A stretch of DNA of 64,000 bases from Pacificispira sp040217575 (GCA_040217575.1 JAVJPW010000007.1:310001-374000), one strand, 5' to 3'. Positions 17,352 through 27,304 are shown, counted from the first letter of the stretch. Notes: generated by a model from the sequence alone, not told the origin. Numbers and translations: made by a program.

Positions 17352-19466
17352 ATGGCTGAACTCCTGCTAGAACTGTTCAGCGAAGAAATTCCCGCCCGCA
17401 TGCAGCGTCAGGCGGCGGAAGACCTGCGCCGGCTTGTGACCGATGGTTTGAAGAAGGCCAACCTGGACCATGGCGAAGCGCGGATATTCTGGACACCGCG
17501 ACGCCTGACGCTTGTGGTCGATGGTCTTCCGCTCGCCCAGCCGGACCTGAAGGAAGAAAAGAAGGGCCCCAAGGTCGGCGCACCGGACCAGGCAGTTCAG
17601 GGTTTTCTGCGATCTGCCGGGCTGGACAGCGTGGACCAATGCGAACAGCGCGACACGCCAAAGGGTCCGGTGTGGTTCGCGGTGATCGAAAAGAAGGGCC
17701 AACCGACGGCGGATGTCCTGCCCGCCATATTGGAAGATGCGATCCGGGCAATGCCCTGGCCGAAGTCGATGCGCTTCGCCGCACAGCAGTTTCGTTGGGT
17801 CCGTCCCCTGCATGGCATCATCGCGGTTTTCAACGGGGCTGCTATCGACGGTGCATTTGATCTGGGGGGCGACGCCGTCACATTCGGCAATGAAACGGCC
17901 GGCCACAGGTTTCTGTCGCCGGACCCGTTCACAATCGTCAACTTTTCGGACTATATCCGGAAGCTGGAAGACGCCCATGTCCTGCTGGACCCGGAGGAGC
18001 GGAAACAGAAGATTGCGGACCAGCTTCGCGATGCGGCGGACCGCGAAGGACTGACGGTCAAGGAAGATCCCGCGCTGTTGGAGGAGGTAACGAACCTTGT
18101 CGAATGGCCGCATGTCCTGATCGGCGCGATCGACGATGAATTTATGGATGTCCCGCCAGAGGCGCTTTCGACATCCATGCGCGCACATCAGAAATATTTT
18201 TCCCTGGTCCGGCCGGACGGGGCGATGGCCGCCCGCTTTGCGGTCGTCGTCAACATGGAACCGTCCGACGGCGGCGACAAGATCCGCGCAGGGAACGAAC
18301 GCGTCCTGCGCGCCCGGCTTGCGGATGCCAAATTCTTCTGGGACCAGGACCGGGAAACCAAACTGGAAGACCGGCTGACCGACCTGGAAAAGGTGATCTT
18401 TCACGCGAAACTGGGGACCGTGGCAGAACGCGTCGAACGGCTGGCCAACCTGGCTGATGTGCTGACGCAATATATCCCCGGCTGCGACAGCAATGATGCC
18501 CGGCGCGCAGCGAAGCTGGCAAAGGCCGATCTGACGACGGAAATGGTGGGGGAATTCCCGGAACTGCAGGGAATCATGGGCCGCTATTACGCCCTGCATC
18601 AGGGTGAGGAACCCGCGGTCGCCGATGCCATCGCGCAACATTATTCGCCCGCCGGCCCCAACGATGCGTGTCCGACCGCACCGGTTTCCATTGCGGTCGC
18701 TTTGGCGGAAAAGCTGGATACGCTGGTCGGCTTCTGGCTGATAGACGAAAAGCCGACCGGGTCGAAGGACCCGTTCGCGCTGCGACGTGCGGCGTTGGGC
18801 ATTATCCGGTTGGTGCTGGAAAACAATATCCGCATGCCGCTGACCCACATGATTGCCGAAGCTTCCGGCCTTTATGGCGAACAAGGCAACGTTTCGGTAG
18901 AAGTGCGCGATCTGCCGGGCATTGCGTCCGACCTAACATCCTTCTTTGCCGACCGTCTGCGTGTCCACCTGAAAGACGAAGGCGTTTCCCACGACCTGAT
19001 CCAGGCGCTGTTTGCCCCGCAGGAACGGAACGCAGCGGACGAAGACGACCTGGTTCGGCTGGTGGCGCGGGTCCACGCGCTGAAAGCCTTCCTGGAAAGC
19101 GAGGATGGTTCGAACCTGCTGACCGCCTATCGCCGCGCGGCAAACATCCTGCGCGCCGAAGAAAAGAAGGATGGCACCATCTATGCCGGCACCCCCGATT
19201 CCGGGCTGTTCAGCCAGGCGGAAGAAACGGCGCTGGCTACCGCACTGGACATCGCTGAAGCCGATGCGAATTCGCACGTGAAGGCGGAGGATTTCCCCGC
19301 CGCCATGACTGCGCTGGCGGGCCTTCGTGCGCCGGTGGACGCATTTTTCGATGCGGTCACGGTCAACGCGGACGATGCAAAACTGCGGAAAAATCGACTG
19401 CTTCTTCTGTCGCGCATCCGCGCGGTCATGAGCGGTCTGGCCGACTTCGGTCAAATCGAAGGGTAA
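17352..19466 (+). CDS. glyS: Glycyl-tRNA synthetase beta subunit
   Basis: The 704-residue beta subunit recognises tRNA(Gly) and completes the alpha2-beta2 enzyme. The N-terminal LLLELFSEEIPARMQ is the family signature, and the C-terminal third carries the anticodon-binding region. The ATG at 17352 has a GAGGGAGA ribosome-binding site a few bases upstream. The downstream ppdK gene begins about 50 bases after the stop, the usual order in alphaproteobacteria. Confidence 0.97.
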   Translation: MAELLLELFSEEIPARMQRQAAEDLRRLVTDGLKKANLDHGEARIFWTPRRLTLVVDGLPLAQPDLKEEKKGPKVGAPDQAVQGFLRSAGLDSVDQCEQRDTPKGPVWFAVIEKKGQPTADVLPAILEDAIRAMPWPKSMRFAAQQFRWVRPLHGIIAVFNGAAIDGAFDLGGDAVTFGNETAGHRFLSPDPFTIVNFSDYIRKLEDAHVLLDPEERKQKIADQLRDAADREGLTVKEDPALLEEVTNLVEWPHVLIGAIDDEFMDVPPEALSTSMRAHQKYFSLVRPDGAMAARFAVVVNMEPSDGGDKIRAGNERVLRARLADAKFFWDQDRETKLEDRLTDLEKVIFHAKLGTVAERVERLANLADVLTQYIPGCDSNDARRAAKLAKADLTTEMVGEFPELQGIMGRYYALHQGEEPAVADAIAQHYSPAGPNDACPTAPVSIAVALAEKLDTLVGFWLIDEKPTGSKDPFALRRAALGIIRLVLENNIRMPLTHMIAEASGLYGEQGNVSVEVRDLPGIASDLTSFFADRLRVHLKDEGVSHDLIQALFAPQERNAADEDDLVRLVARVHALKAFLESEDGSNLLTAYRRAANILRAEEKKDGTIYAGTPDSGLFSQAEETALATALDIAEADANSHVKAEDFPAAMTALAGLRAPVDAFFDAVTVNADDAKLRKNRLLLLSRIRAVMSGLADFGQIEG

Positions 19467-19518
19467 GGAACCAGATACGTTGCAGAAACTTGCCGACAAA
19501 AAAGGGTTGGACGGAACA

Positions 19519-22188
19519 ATGACCAAATGGGTCTATGAATTCGGTGACGGTAAGGCGGAAGGCCAGCGCGACATGCGCAACCTTCTGGGTGGGAAGGGCG
19601 CGAATCTGGCTGAAATGTCGAATATCGGCCTGCCGGTGCCACCCGGCTTTACGGTCACAACCGAAGTCTGCACCCACTATTACGGCAATGACAGAACCTA
19701 TCCGAAGGAACTGACGGGTCAGGTCGACCGGGCCCTGAAGACGGTGGAACGCATTGTCGGCGCGAAGTTCGGCGATGCATCTAACCCGCTTCTGGTTTCC
19801 GTCCGGTCCGGCGCGCGGGCGTCCATGCCGGGCATGATGGACACCGTCCTGAACCTGGGCCTGAATGATGAAACGGCCGAAGGGTTGGCGGCAAAATCCG
19901 GCGACCGGCGCTTTGCGCTGGATAGCTATCGCCGGTTCATTCAGATGTTCGGCAACGTCGTCATGGGGGTCGAACATTTCCTGTTCGAGGAAAAACTCGA
20001 AGACCTGAAGGACGAAACCGGTGCCGTCCTGGACACGGACCTGACAGCCGATCAGCTGGACGACCTGATCGGGCGCTATAAGGACGTGATCCGCGAGGAA
20101 CTGGACACCGACTTTCCGCAGGACACGAAGGAACAGCTTTGGGGCGCCATCGGTGCAGTCTTCAATTCGTGGCAGACGCCGCGGGCCATCACCTATCGTA
20201 AACTGCATGACATTCCCGAAGAATGGGGCACCGCAGTCAACATTCAGGCCATGGTCTTCGGCAATATGGGCGATGATTGCGCGACCGGTGTTGCCTTCAC
20301 CCGCGATCCGTCGACAGGCGAAAACATCTTCTACGGCGAATATCTGGTCAACGCCCAGGGCGAAGATGTCGTCGCCGGCATCCGGACGCCGCAGCATTTG
20401 ACCATTGCGGGCAAGGACGCACAGGGATCGAACCTTCCCGCGATGGAAGAGGTGATGCCCGAAGTCTTTGGCCAGCTGTGCGAAGTACGCACGCTTCTGG
20501 AAAATCACTACCGCGATATGCAGGACATCGAATTCACGGTCCAGCAGGGCAAGCTGTACATGCTGCAGACCCGGTCGGGGAAGCGGACCAGCCAGGCCGC
20601 GATCCGCATCGCGTGCGAAATGGTGGATGAAGGCCTGATCGACACGAAAACCGCGATCATGCGTGTTGAACCGCAGTCGCTGGACCAGATCCTGCACCCA
20701 CGATTGGACCCGGACGCAACCCGGAACGTCATCGCAAAAGGACTGCCGGCATCACCCGGCGCCGCATCCGGCATTGTCGTCTTTTCCGCCGACGACGCGG
20801 AAAAACGCGCGCACCTGGGCGAAAAGGTCATGCTGGTGCGCATCGAAACCTCGCCCGAGGATATTCACGGCATGCATGCCGCGACCGGCATCCTGACAAC
20901 CCGTGGCGGCATGACCAGCCACGCGGCGGTGGTCGCCCGTGGCATGGGCCGTGCCTGTGTCGCCGGGGCCGGCGAAATCCGCATCGACTATCATGCGAAA
21001 TCCTTCACGGTGCGCAACGAAGCCATTGGCGAAGGGGACTGGATCACGATCGACGGGTCAACCGGTGAGATCATGAAAGGTCAGGTGCCGACGGTTCAGC
21101 CTGAATTGAGCGGAGACTTCGCCCGTATCATGGAATGGGCGGACGAAGAACGCCGCATGGCCGTGCGCGCCAATGCGGAAACGCCCGAAGATGTAACGAC
21201 CGCACGCAAGTTCGGTGCGACCGGTATCGGCCTGTGCCGGACCGAACATATGTTCTTCGAAGCCGACCGTATTCTGGCGGTTCGGGAAATGATCCTGGCA
21301 TCCGACGAAAAGGGACGGCGCGAGGCGCTTGCCAAGATTCTGCCGATGCAGCGCGGCGATTTTGAAGAAATCTTTGAAATCATGGCAGGGCTTCCGGTGA
21401 CGATCCGTCTTCTGGATCCGCCGCTGCACGAGTTCCTGCCGCGCGAAAAGGCGGAGTTCGAAGAAATCGCGGACGATCTGGGCGTCGATGCCGCGGCCAT
21501 TCAGGCCCGCGCTGCGCTGCTGCACGAATCGAACCCGATGCTGGGTCACCGCGGCTGCCGGCTTCTGAACTCCTATCCCGAAATCTGCGAGATGCAGGCA
21601 CGCGCAATTTTCGAAGCGGCGGTTGCCGTCCAGAAGAAGACGGGCGATGCGGTTACCTGTGAAGTGATGATCCCGCTGGTTTCCATCAAGAAGGAACTGG
21701 ACCTGTTGCGCGATGCAATCGTTGCCACCGCCAAGGCGGTCGGCGAGGAAACGGGGATCGAGCCGAACTACACGATCGGTACGATGATCGAACTCCCGCG
21801 CGCGGCACTCCGCGCCGCGGAAATCGCGGAAACGGCGGAGTTCTTCTCTTTCGGGACGAACGATCTGACGCAGACCACGTTCGGGTTGAGCCGCGACGAC
21901 AGTGCCGCGTTCCTGAACGATTATGAACGTCGCGGCATCCTGGAACACGACCCGTTCCAGACCATTGACCGGGATGGCGTGGGCGAACTGATCGGCATCG
22001 CCGCCGTGCGCGGCCGCAAGACACGGTCCGACATCAAGCTTGGTATCTGCGGCGAACACGGGGGCGACCCGGCATCCATTGCCTTCTGCGAAGGGCTGGG
22101 GCTGGATTATGTTTCCTGCAGCCCGTTCCGTGTGCCGATTGCAAGACTGGCCGCGGCGCAGGCCGCGATCGAAGCAGGCGAGGACTGA
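19519..22188 (+). CDS. ppdK: Pyruvate, phosphate dikinase
   Basis: The 889-residue enzyme interconverts pyruvate, ATP and phosphate with phosphoenolpyruvate, AMP and pyrophosphate. The N-terminal ATP-grasp domain (GGKGANLAEM) is followed by the swivelling domain with the phosphorylated histidine H468 in GGMTSHAAV, and the C-terminal TIM barrel with the catalytic cysteine C844 in GICGEHGG. The frame is open to a TTG at 19480, but the ATG at 19519 matches the usual MTKWVYEFG start. It allows gluconeogenic or anaplerotic flow from pyruvate. It ends 12 bases before the convergent sensor kinase gene. Confidence 0.96.
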   Translation: MTKWVYEFGDGKAEGQRDMRNLLGGKGANLAEMSNIGLPVPPGFTVTTEVCTHYYGNDRTYPKELTGQVDRALKTVERIVGAKFGDASNPLLVSVRSGARASMPGMMDTVLNLGLNDETAEGLAAKSGDRRFALDSYRRFIQMFGNVVMGVEHFLFEEKLEDLKDETGAVLDTDLTADQLDDLIGRYKDVIREELDTDFPQDTKEQLWGAIGAVFNSWQTPRAITYRKLHDIPEEWGTAVNIQAMVFGNMGDDCATGVAFTRDPSTGENIFYGEYLVNAQGEDVVAGIRTPQHLTIAGKDAQGSNLPAMEEVMPEVFGQLCEVRTLLENHYRDMQDIEFTVQQGKLYMLQTRSGKRTSQAAIRIACEMVDEGLIDTKTAIMRVEPQSLDQILHPRLDPDATRNVIAKGLPASPGAASGIVVFSADDAEKRAHLGEKVMLVRIETSPEDIHGMHAATGILTTRGGMTSHAAVVARGMGRACVAGAGEIRIDYHAKSFTVRNEAIGEGDWITIDGSTGEIMKGQVPTVQPELSGDFARIMEWADEERRMAVRANAETPEDVTTARKFGATGIGLCRTEHMFFEADRILAVREMILASDEKGRREALAKILPMQRGDFEEIFEIMAGLPVTIRLLDPPLHEFLPREKAEFEEIADDLGVDAAAIQARAALLHESNPMLGHRGCRLLNSYPEICEMQARAIFEAAVAVQKKTGDAVTCEVMIPLVSIKKELDLLRDAIVATAKAVGEETGIEPNYTIGTMIELPRAALRAAEIAETAEFFSFGTNDLTQTTFGLSRDDSAAFLNDYERRGILEHDPFQTIDRDGVGELIGIAAVRGRKTRSDIKLGICGEHGGDPASIAFCEGLGLDYVSCSPFRVPIARLAAAQAAIEAGED

Positions 22189-22200
22189 CGCCCGCGGCGG

Positions 22201-23730
22201 CTATTCCGCCACGCTGGCCATCCTAACATCATAATGGACCCGCTTCGCAGGGAAGCGGATCGTTGCGGTCGTGCCGACGCCGACTTCGCTTTCCAGTTCG
22301 AACTCCCCGCCATGCAGTTCCGCCAGTGTGCGTACCAACGGCAGTCCAAGGCCGGTTCCGGTGTGCTTGCGGGTATAAGTGCTGTCGATCTGGACGAACG
22401 GTTGAAGGATGCGGCGAATATCCTGCTGGGACACGCCAATTCCGGTGTCGCGCACCGAAATCTCCAGCCCGCCGGCCTCTGTCGGCCGCGCGAACACGGA
22501 AATCTTTCCGCCCTTTGGCGTAAATTTGGTCGCATTGGACAGAAGGTTCAGGATCATCTGACGAATCTTGCGTTCGTCCCCTTCGATCGCCGGTGACGAC
22601 GCCGGGATGTTCACATCAACATCCAGGCCCTTTTCCGCAACGTGCCGTTCGACCATGCTGACGCAGGCGCGCACCATACTGGCAACGTCGATCATCGCAT
22701 CCTGGATTTCCAATTTCCCGGCTTCGGCCTTCGACAGGTCCAGAAGGTCGTTGATCAGCGTCAGCAGATGAACGCCGCTTTCGCGGACATTCTGCGCATA
22801 TTCGTTCCGTGCCTCATCCTGTTTTGCCAGATCGCTGGACAGCAGTTCGGCAAATCCGATGATGGAGTTCAGGGGCGTCCGGAACTCGTGGCTCATATTG
22901 GCCAGAAACTGGCTTTTGGCGCGGCTTGCCGCCAGTGCCTCGTCATGGGCGGCTTTCAGGTCCGCGGTTCTTTCCCGCACCCTTTTTTCCAGGCCCGCGC
23001 GTGCCGTTTCCAGTTCAATTTCGTTTCGGCGCTGCCGGTCGCGCATCATGTTGAAGGCCCGGAATACCTCCCCGAATTCATCGTCGCTTTGCGGTGACAG
23101 GCGGACGCTGCCCTTACCCGAATCCGTCTGATTGATGACCTCCTGAAGTTTCATCAGCGGCCCGACAATTACCCGTCGATAGACGACCGAACCGACGACA
23201 ATGATCGCGGCGACCAGAACGATCGCCAATGCCAATGCGAAATACAAGCGTTCCAGCAGACTGCCCAACAGGCGCGCATCCGTCATCGCGACGGTGACAT
23301 AACCGACGGTTCGCGATTCGCCGCCGCCGCCGAAACGGATCGGGCGTTCGGAAGTCAGACTTTCGGACGTCTGCGTCCCGTCCCGGCTCAATCGGGTGAT
23401 CGATGCGCCATGACTGTCGGTGACGGAAATGAAGGCGATGTCCTGATCGTTGACCGCGTTCGCCACCACGGACGAAACCATCTCTTCCTGGCCGGAAAAC
23501 ACGGGTTCGGCCAGCACAATGGACAGATTGCTGGAAAGCCGCGTCATCTTTGAACGCAGTGCGTCGTAGGCTTCATGAAAGGTCAGGAACTCAAATCCGC
23601 CGACAAACAGTGCAACAACGACCAACACGGACGGAATATAGGCCATCATGAACCGGCGATGCACGGTTCCAACCCTGCGATCCGTCCGATTTCCGCGTTT
23701 TCCCGGCACGTCGTTTCTTCCTGCCGCCAT
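22201..23730 (-). CDS. Membrane sensor histidine kinase (orphan)
   Basis: The 509-residue protein has one membrane helix near residue 35 and a second near 175. They enclose a periplasmic sensor of about 125 residues. A HAMP linker, a coiled coil, a HisKA domain with the phospho-accepting H281 in MSHEFRTPLN, and a HATPase domain (NLLSNATKF, DTGIGV, GTGLGL) follow. All catalytic boxes are intact. No response regulator gene is adjacent on either side, so its partner is encoded elsewhere. The sensed signal is unknown. Confidence 0.88.
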   Translation of the reverse strand: MAAGRNDVPGKRGNRTDRRVGTVHRRFMMAYIPSVLVVVALFVGGFEFLTFHEAYDALRSKMTRLSSNLSIVLAEPVFSGQEEMVSSVVANAVNDQDIAFISVTDSHGASITRLSRDGTQTSESLTSERPIRFGGGGESRTVGYVTVAMTDARLLGSLLERLYFALALAIVLVAAIIVVGSVVYRRVIVGPLMKLQEVINQTDSGKGSVRLSPQSDDEFGEVFRAFNMMRDRQRRNEIELETARAGLEKRVRERTADLKAAHDEALAASRAKSQFLANMSHEFRTPLNSIIGFAELLSSDLAKQDEARNEYAQNVRESGVHLLTLINDLLDLSKAEAGKLEIQDAMIDVASMVRACVSMVERHVAEKGLDVDVNIPASSPAIEGDERKIRQMILNLLSNATKFTPKGGKISVFARPTEAGGLEISVRDTGIGVSQQDIRRILQPFVQIDSTYTRKHTGTGLGLPLVRTLAELHGGEFELESEVGVGTTATIRFPAKRVHYDVRMASVAE

Positions 23731-23845
23731 TCAGCCCTCGACTAACCAAGCTTCCGCGCAGACTGATACGCTAGCACAATTCGCCATCCCGATACATCCT
23801 TGGCCGCAGATGCGGTCCGGCGCGAAATTAACGGGCATATCGAAG

Positions 23846-24736
23846 TCATTCTTCGTTGCGCGCACTCAGTTCCAGATAGACCGCGCTTTGGTCCTTGTCG
23901 CCGTGGCCGGACGCAACCGTATCTTCGTACAATTGCGTAACCAGGCTCGAAACCGGCAGCTCGAGTCCCAGTGAACCCGCAAACGCCATGGCTGTTCGAA
24001 GATCCTTCAATTGATAGCGCGAATAGCCGCCGGGCTGCCAGTTCCCTTCGCACATCCGAAGGCCGTGCTGCTGCAGGATAGTCGAATCCGCGAACCCGCC
24101 CAGAAGCGCCGATCGAACCGCCAGCGGGTCCGCCCCCCCCTTGGCCGCAAAAATCAGCGCTTCCGCTACGGTGGCCAGCGTATTGCCGACAATCATCTGG
24201 TTCGCAAGCTTCGACAGTTGCCCTGCCCCGGCGTCACCGACCCGTGTCGGGCGGCCCATCGCCTTGAAGGCAGGTTCAGCGGCGTCATACGTTTCCTGAG
24301 CGCCGCCCGCCATGATCGCAAGCGTCGCATCGATCGCCCCCTTCTCGCCACCGGAAACCGGCGCATCAATGAACGCAATGCCCGCTTCATTGCATCGTCG
24401 TGCCTGGGCGCGTGCTGTTTCCACCGGAATCGACGACATGACGATGACGATCGCACCGGGTTTCATCGCATCAAGTACCGGCGTTCCGTGGTCCCCGCTT
24501 TCGAACAGAACATGGTCACATGTCGGCCCGTCACTGAGCATCAGGATGACAGCATCGCTGTCCTGCGCGGCCGTTGCGGCATCCTTCGCAATGGAAATCC
24601 CGTCGGCTTCCAGATTCCGTGCTTTTTCCGGCGACCGGTTCCAGGCCCGCACATCGTAACCCGCGCGCGCAAGGTTGCGCGCCATTGGCGCACCCATGAT
24701 GCCCGTTCCGATAAACGCAATCCGACTTATCGCCAT
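23846..24736 (-). CDS. 3-hydroxyisobutyrate dehydrogenase-like NAD(P)-dependent oxidoreductase
   Basis: A beta-hydroxyacid dehydrogenase of 296 residues. The Rossmann motif GTGIMG is at 10-15, the substrate-binding DAPVSGG at about 134-140, and the catalytic lysine K176 in SKLANQ. The family includes 3-hydroxyisobutyrate, tartronate semialdehyde and glyoxylate reductases, and sequence alone does not separate them here. The upstream promoter appears to be covered by an inverted repeat, so expression is probably controlled by a repressor or activator not encoded nearby. Confidence 0.87.
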   Translation of the reverse strand: MAISRIAFIGTGIMGAPMARNLARAGYDVRAWNRSPEKARNLEADGISIAKDAATAAQDSDAVILMLSDGPTCDHVLFESGDHGTPVLDAMKPGAIVIVMSSIPVETARAQARRCNEAGIAFIDAPVSGGEKGAIDATLAIMAGGAQETYDAAEPAFKAMGRPTRVGDAGAGQLSKLANQMIVGNTLATVAEALIFAAKGGADPLAVRSALLGGFADSTILQQHGLRMCEGNWQPGGYSRYQLKDLRTAMAFAGSLGLELPVSSLVTQLYEDTVASGHGDKDQSAVYLELSARNEE

Positions 24737-24785
24737 CTAATGCGGCTCCCTTGGTTCTTCTTGTTCTCTTTGAAATGACCGATTG

Positions 24786-24823
24786 GCGCCGAAAAATAAA
24801 TCCCATTCGGCGCAATATGCCAA
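24786..24823 (-). promoter_or_regulatory. Candidate promoter and operator of the beta-hydroxyacid dehydrogenase gene
   Basis: On the minus strand TTGGCA (24823-24818) and TTTATT (24800-24795) are 17 bases apart. A perfect inverted repeat, GCGCCGAA-N12-TTCGGCGC (24786-24813), straddles the -10 hexamer. This is the geometry expected of a repressor operator. Confidence 0.4.
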
Positions 24824-24862
24824 TATTCACGGTCACTTGAGGCACCAGCCCCGGAAATATTA

Positions 24863-24892
24863 GGGTTGGTTTCAACCCCGTCCAAGTATTAT
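24863..24892 (+). promoter_or_regulatory. Inverted repeat and -10-like element upstream of the PAS protein gene
   Basis: GGGTTG-GTTT-CAACCC (24863-24878) is followed nine bases later by TATTAT (24887-24892), on the side facing the PAS gene. It may be the operator/promoter of that gene. No clear -35 hexamer sits at the right distance. Confidence 0.25.
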
Positions 24893-24935
24893 GGTGATGC
24901 CAGTCGTTGCGCGGTGAGCACCTGGGGGATGGCCG

Positions 24936-25460
24936 ATGGCGGCCTATGCATTCGGCAAGTCGAAGCTGCAGTCGCCCTTCCCGAATCTTGAGATAACCGG
25001 GATTGACCAACCGGTATTGGAAGACAGCAAGATATTGCTTGGCTTCTACGAAACCCTACCCAAAACAGACGGACTTCCCCGAAAAAGGGACGTCGACCCT
25101 TTCACCATTCCACGGTCGGTTCTGCCATCCTGCTACCTGTTGGAACCGGCGGACGATTATTCGGACTGGACCTATCGGCTGATCGGGACGGAAATAGTCG
25201 AACGTTTCCGCGTTGACCGAACTGGACAGAACCTTCGGTCATTCATGAATGAAAGCCGCGCACAGGCATTGATAGACGCATCCAACGAATCAGCGCGGCA
25301 GCGGTGCGTTCGGGTTTACCGGCTGACACCGAAGCAGACAGCGATGGAAGACTTCTATGCCGAAACGATGAGCCTGCCGGTGATGGACGAACGCAACGAC
25401 AAGGTTTGGCTGTTTGGCGGTACGTTCTTCGGGCGCGCGGTTCCCCGGGATCTGTCTTAG
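24936..25460 (+). CDS. PAS domain protein of the PAS_5 family
   Basis: The 174-residue protein follows the pattern of alphaproteobacterial PAS_5 proteins: an LP-x-(K)-R-x-DVDPF-x-IP entry, then a strand-rich core with YRLIGTEIVERF-x-x-DRTG. Members have a single PAS fold and no output domain, so they presumably sense a ligand and act through a partner. The chosen ATG is at 24936; another seven bases upstream is out of frame. The gene stands alone, divergent from the beta-hydroxyacid dehydrogenase. Confidence 0.75.
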   Translation: MAAYAFGKSKLQSPFPNLEITGIDQPVLEDSKILLGFYETLPKTDGLPRKRDVDPFTIPRSVLPSCYLLEPADDYSDWTYRLIGTEIVERFRVDRTGQNLRSFMNESRAQALIDASNESARQRCVRVYRLTPKQTAMEDFYAETMSLPVMDERNDKVWLFGGTFFGRAVPRDLS

Positions 25461-25474
25461 ACATCCGCTTTTTT
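25448..25474 (+). terminator. Probable intrinsic terminator of the PAS protein gene
   Basis: GGA-TC-TGTC-TTA-GACA-TCC folds into a bulged stem that includes the stop codon and is followed directly by GCTTTTTTC. Stem plus T6 is the classic pattern, although the stem is short. Confidence 0.4.
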
Positions 25475-25566
25475 CATTTGTGCCTTTATCGCCATTGACG
25501 CGGACGAGCCCGCGCGCGAAACCATGGGCCCCAACCGAATGATCCGTCAGTGAGGACAGCAGGACG

Positions 25567-27243
25567 ATGAACGACGCTTCTAGCCGTACAGACGTGCATG
25601 GCGGCAAGCTTTTGGCCGCGCAGCTTCATGCGCAGGGGTGCCGGCGGGTTTTTCTGGTCCCCGGGGAAAGTTTCCTCGCGGTCCTGGACGGGCTTCACGA
25701 CCTTCCCGACATTCAACAGGTCGTCTGCCGTCAGGAAGGCGGTGCGGCAATGATGGCAGAAGCGCAGGGCAAGCTGACCGGCGAACCCGGCATCTGTTTT
25801 GTAACGCGGGGTCCGGGCGCCACCAATGCGTCGGCCGGGGTCCATATCGCGTTTCAGGATTCCACGCCGATGATTCTGTTTATCGGTCAGGTCGGCGGCG
25901 ACATGTTCGACCGCGAAGCCTTTCAGGAAGTCGACTACCGTCAAATGTTCGCGCCCCTTGCCAAATGGGCGGCCCAGATCGACCGCGTCGAGCGGATTCC
26001 GGAATATATCAGCCACGCCTATCATGTCGCGACCAGCGGGCGGCCCGGGCCGGTAGTGCTCGCCCTGCCCGAAGATATGTTGCGGGACACCGCGCCCTTG
26101 CGTACGGCCTTGCCGGCAAACCCGGCACGACCGAAACCGGCCCCCGCCGACATGGAACAGGTCTCGGCCCTGCTGCGAAAGGCGAAGCGACCGCTCATCA
26201 TGGTAGGTGGCCCCGGCTGGACCGATCAGGCACGCCGCGACCTGCAGGACTTCTGTGCCCATACCAACATTCCGGTATGCGCATCGTTCCGGGCCCAGGA
26301 TTTCATCGACAACCGCCATCCCGCCTATGCCGGGCATTGCGGCATAGGACCGATTCCGTCCGTGCGAAAGGCGGTGGAAGACGCCGATGTATTGCTTGCA
26401 CTTGGCCCGCGCCTCGGCGAAATGACGACCGGCGGCTATTCTTTGCTGGACGTCCCCAACCCGCGCCAGAAACTGATCCACGTCCACCCGGATGCCTCTG
26501 AAATCGGCCGTGTCTATCGCCCGGAGGTCGGCGTCGTATCTACGACATCGGATTTTGCGGCGGCGCTCGGTGCAATCGCATCCGACACGCGCGGCCGAAA
26601 CGGGGACCAGGTGACAGCCCTGCATGACGCCTATCTGAAGAGCCTGTCACCGGTGGAAACACCCGGCGACGTGAAGATGGAACAAGTCGTGCGTCATGTG
26701 GACGGCACGCTGGGCGATGACGCGATTATATGCAATGGCGCCGGCAACTACGCAGGATGGGTTCACCGCTATTACCGCTTCCGCAGCTATCGCACCCAAT
26801 TGGCGCCGACATCCGGGTCCATGGGCTATGGACTGCCGGCGGCTGTGGCGGCAAAACTTCATGCCCCGAACCGGGACGTCGTATGTTTTGCCGGCGACGG
26901 GTGTTTCCTGATGCACGGTCAGGAGTTCGTCACGGCGGCGAGATACGGCGCAAATATTGTCGTCATCGTATCCAACAACGGGACCTACGGGACGATCCGA
27001 ATGCATCAGGAACGCGATTATCCGACGCGGGTTTCCGGAACCGACCTGGTAAACCCGGATTTCGCAAAATTGGCGGACGCCTATGGCGGGTTGGGCCTGA
27101 AAGTTACAAGGACGGAAGATTTCGCTGAAGTGTTCGCAAGGGCCCGCGCGTTCGACGGCCCGGCCCTGATCGAACTTACCACATCGTCAGAGGCGATTTC
27201 CGTCGGAACGACGATTACAAAACTGCGTGCAGCATCCGGCTGA
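25567..27243 (+). CDS. Thiamine-diphosphate enzyme, acetolactate synthase-like
   Basis: The 558-residue protein has the three-domain TPP enzyme layout. The N-terminal domain carries the catalytic glutamate in CRQEGGAAMMAEA, the middle FAD/DHAP-like domain starts after VLALPEDML, and the C-terminal domain has the cofactor motif GDGCFLMHGQEF ending in NN. Length and motifs fit the acetolactate synthase/benzoylformate decarboxylase/oxalyl-CoA decarboxylase superfamily. There is no small regulatory subunit next to it, so it is probably a catabolic or specialised member rather than the biosynthetic IlvB. An exact substrate cannot be assigned. Confidence 0.85.
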   Translation: MNDASSRTDVHGGKLLAAQLHAQGCRRVFLVPGESFLAVLDGLHDLPDIQQVVCRQEGGAAMMAEAQGKLTGEPGICFVTRGPGATNASAGVHIAFQDSTPMILFIGQVGGDMFDREAFQEVDYRQMFAPLAKWAAQIDRVERIPEYISHAYHVATSGRPGPVVLALPEDMLRDTAPLRTALPANPARPKPAPADMEQVSALLRKAKRPLIMVGGPGWTDQARRDLQDFCAHTNIPVCASFRAQDFIDNRHPAYAGHCGIGPIPSVRKAVEDADVLLALGPRLGEMTTGGYSLLDVPNPRQKLIHVHPDASEIGRVYRPEVGVVSTTSDFAAALGAIASDTRGRNGDQVTALHDAYLKSLSPVETPGDVKMEQVVRHVDGTLGDDAIICNGAGNYAGWVHRYYRFRSYRTQLAPTSGSMGYGLPAAVAAKLHAPNRDVVCFAGDGCFLMHGQEFVTAARYGANIVVIVSNNGTYGTIRMHQERDYPTRVSGTDLVNPDFAKLADAYGGLGLKVTRTEDFAEVFARARAFDGPALIELTTSSEAISVGTTITKLRAASG

Positions 27244-27288
27244 CCGTCGTGGACCACGCAATACAGACCGCGCAAAACAATTGCGTTT

Positions 27289-27304
27289 GCGGCGATAACG
27301 CCGC
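27289..27304. terminator. Small GC hairpin after the TPP enzyme gene
   Basis: GCGGCG-ATAA-CGCCGC is a perfect 6-bp stem with a four-base loop between the TPP enzyme gene and the next small gene. It has no T-run, so a terminator role is only possible, not shown. Confidence 0.22.
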
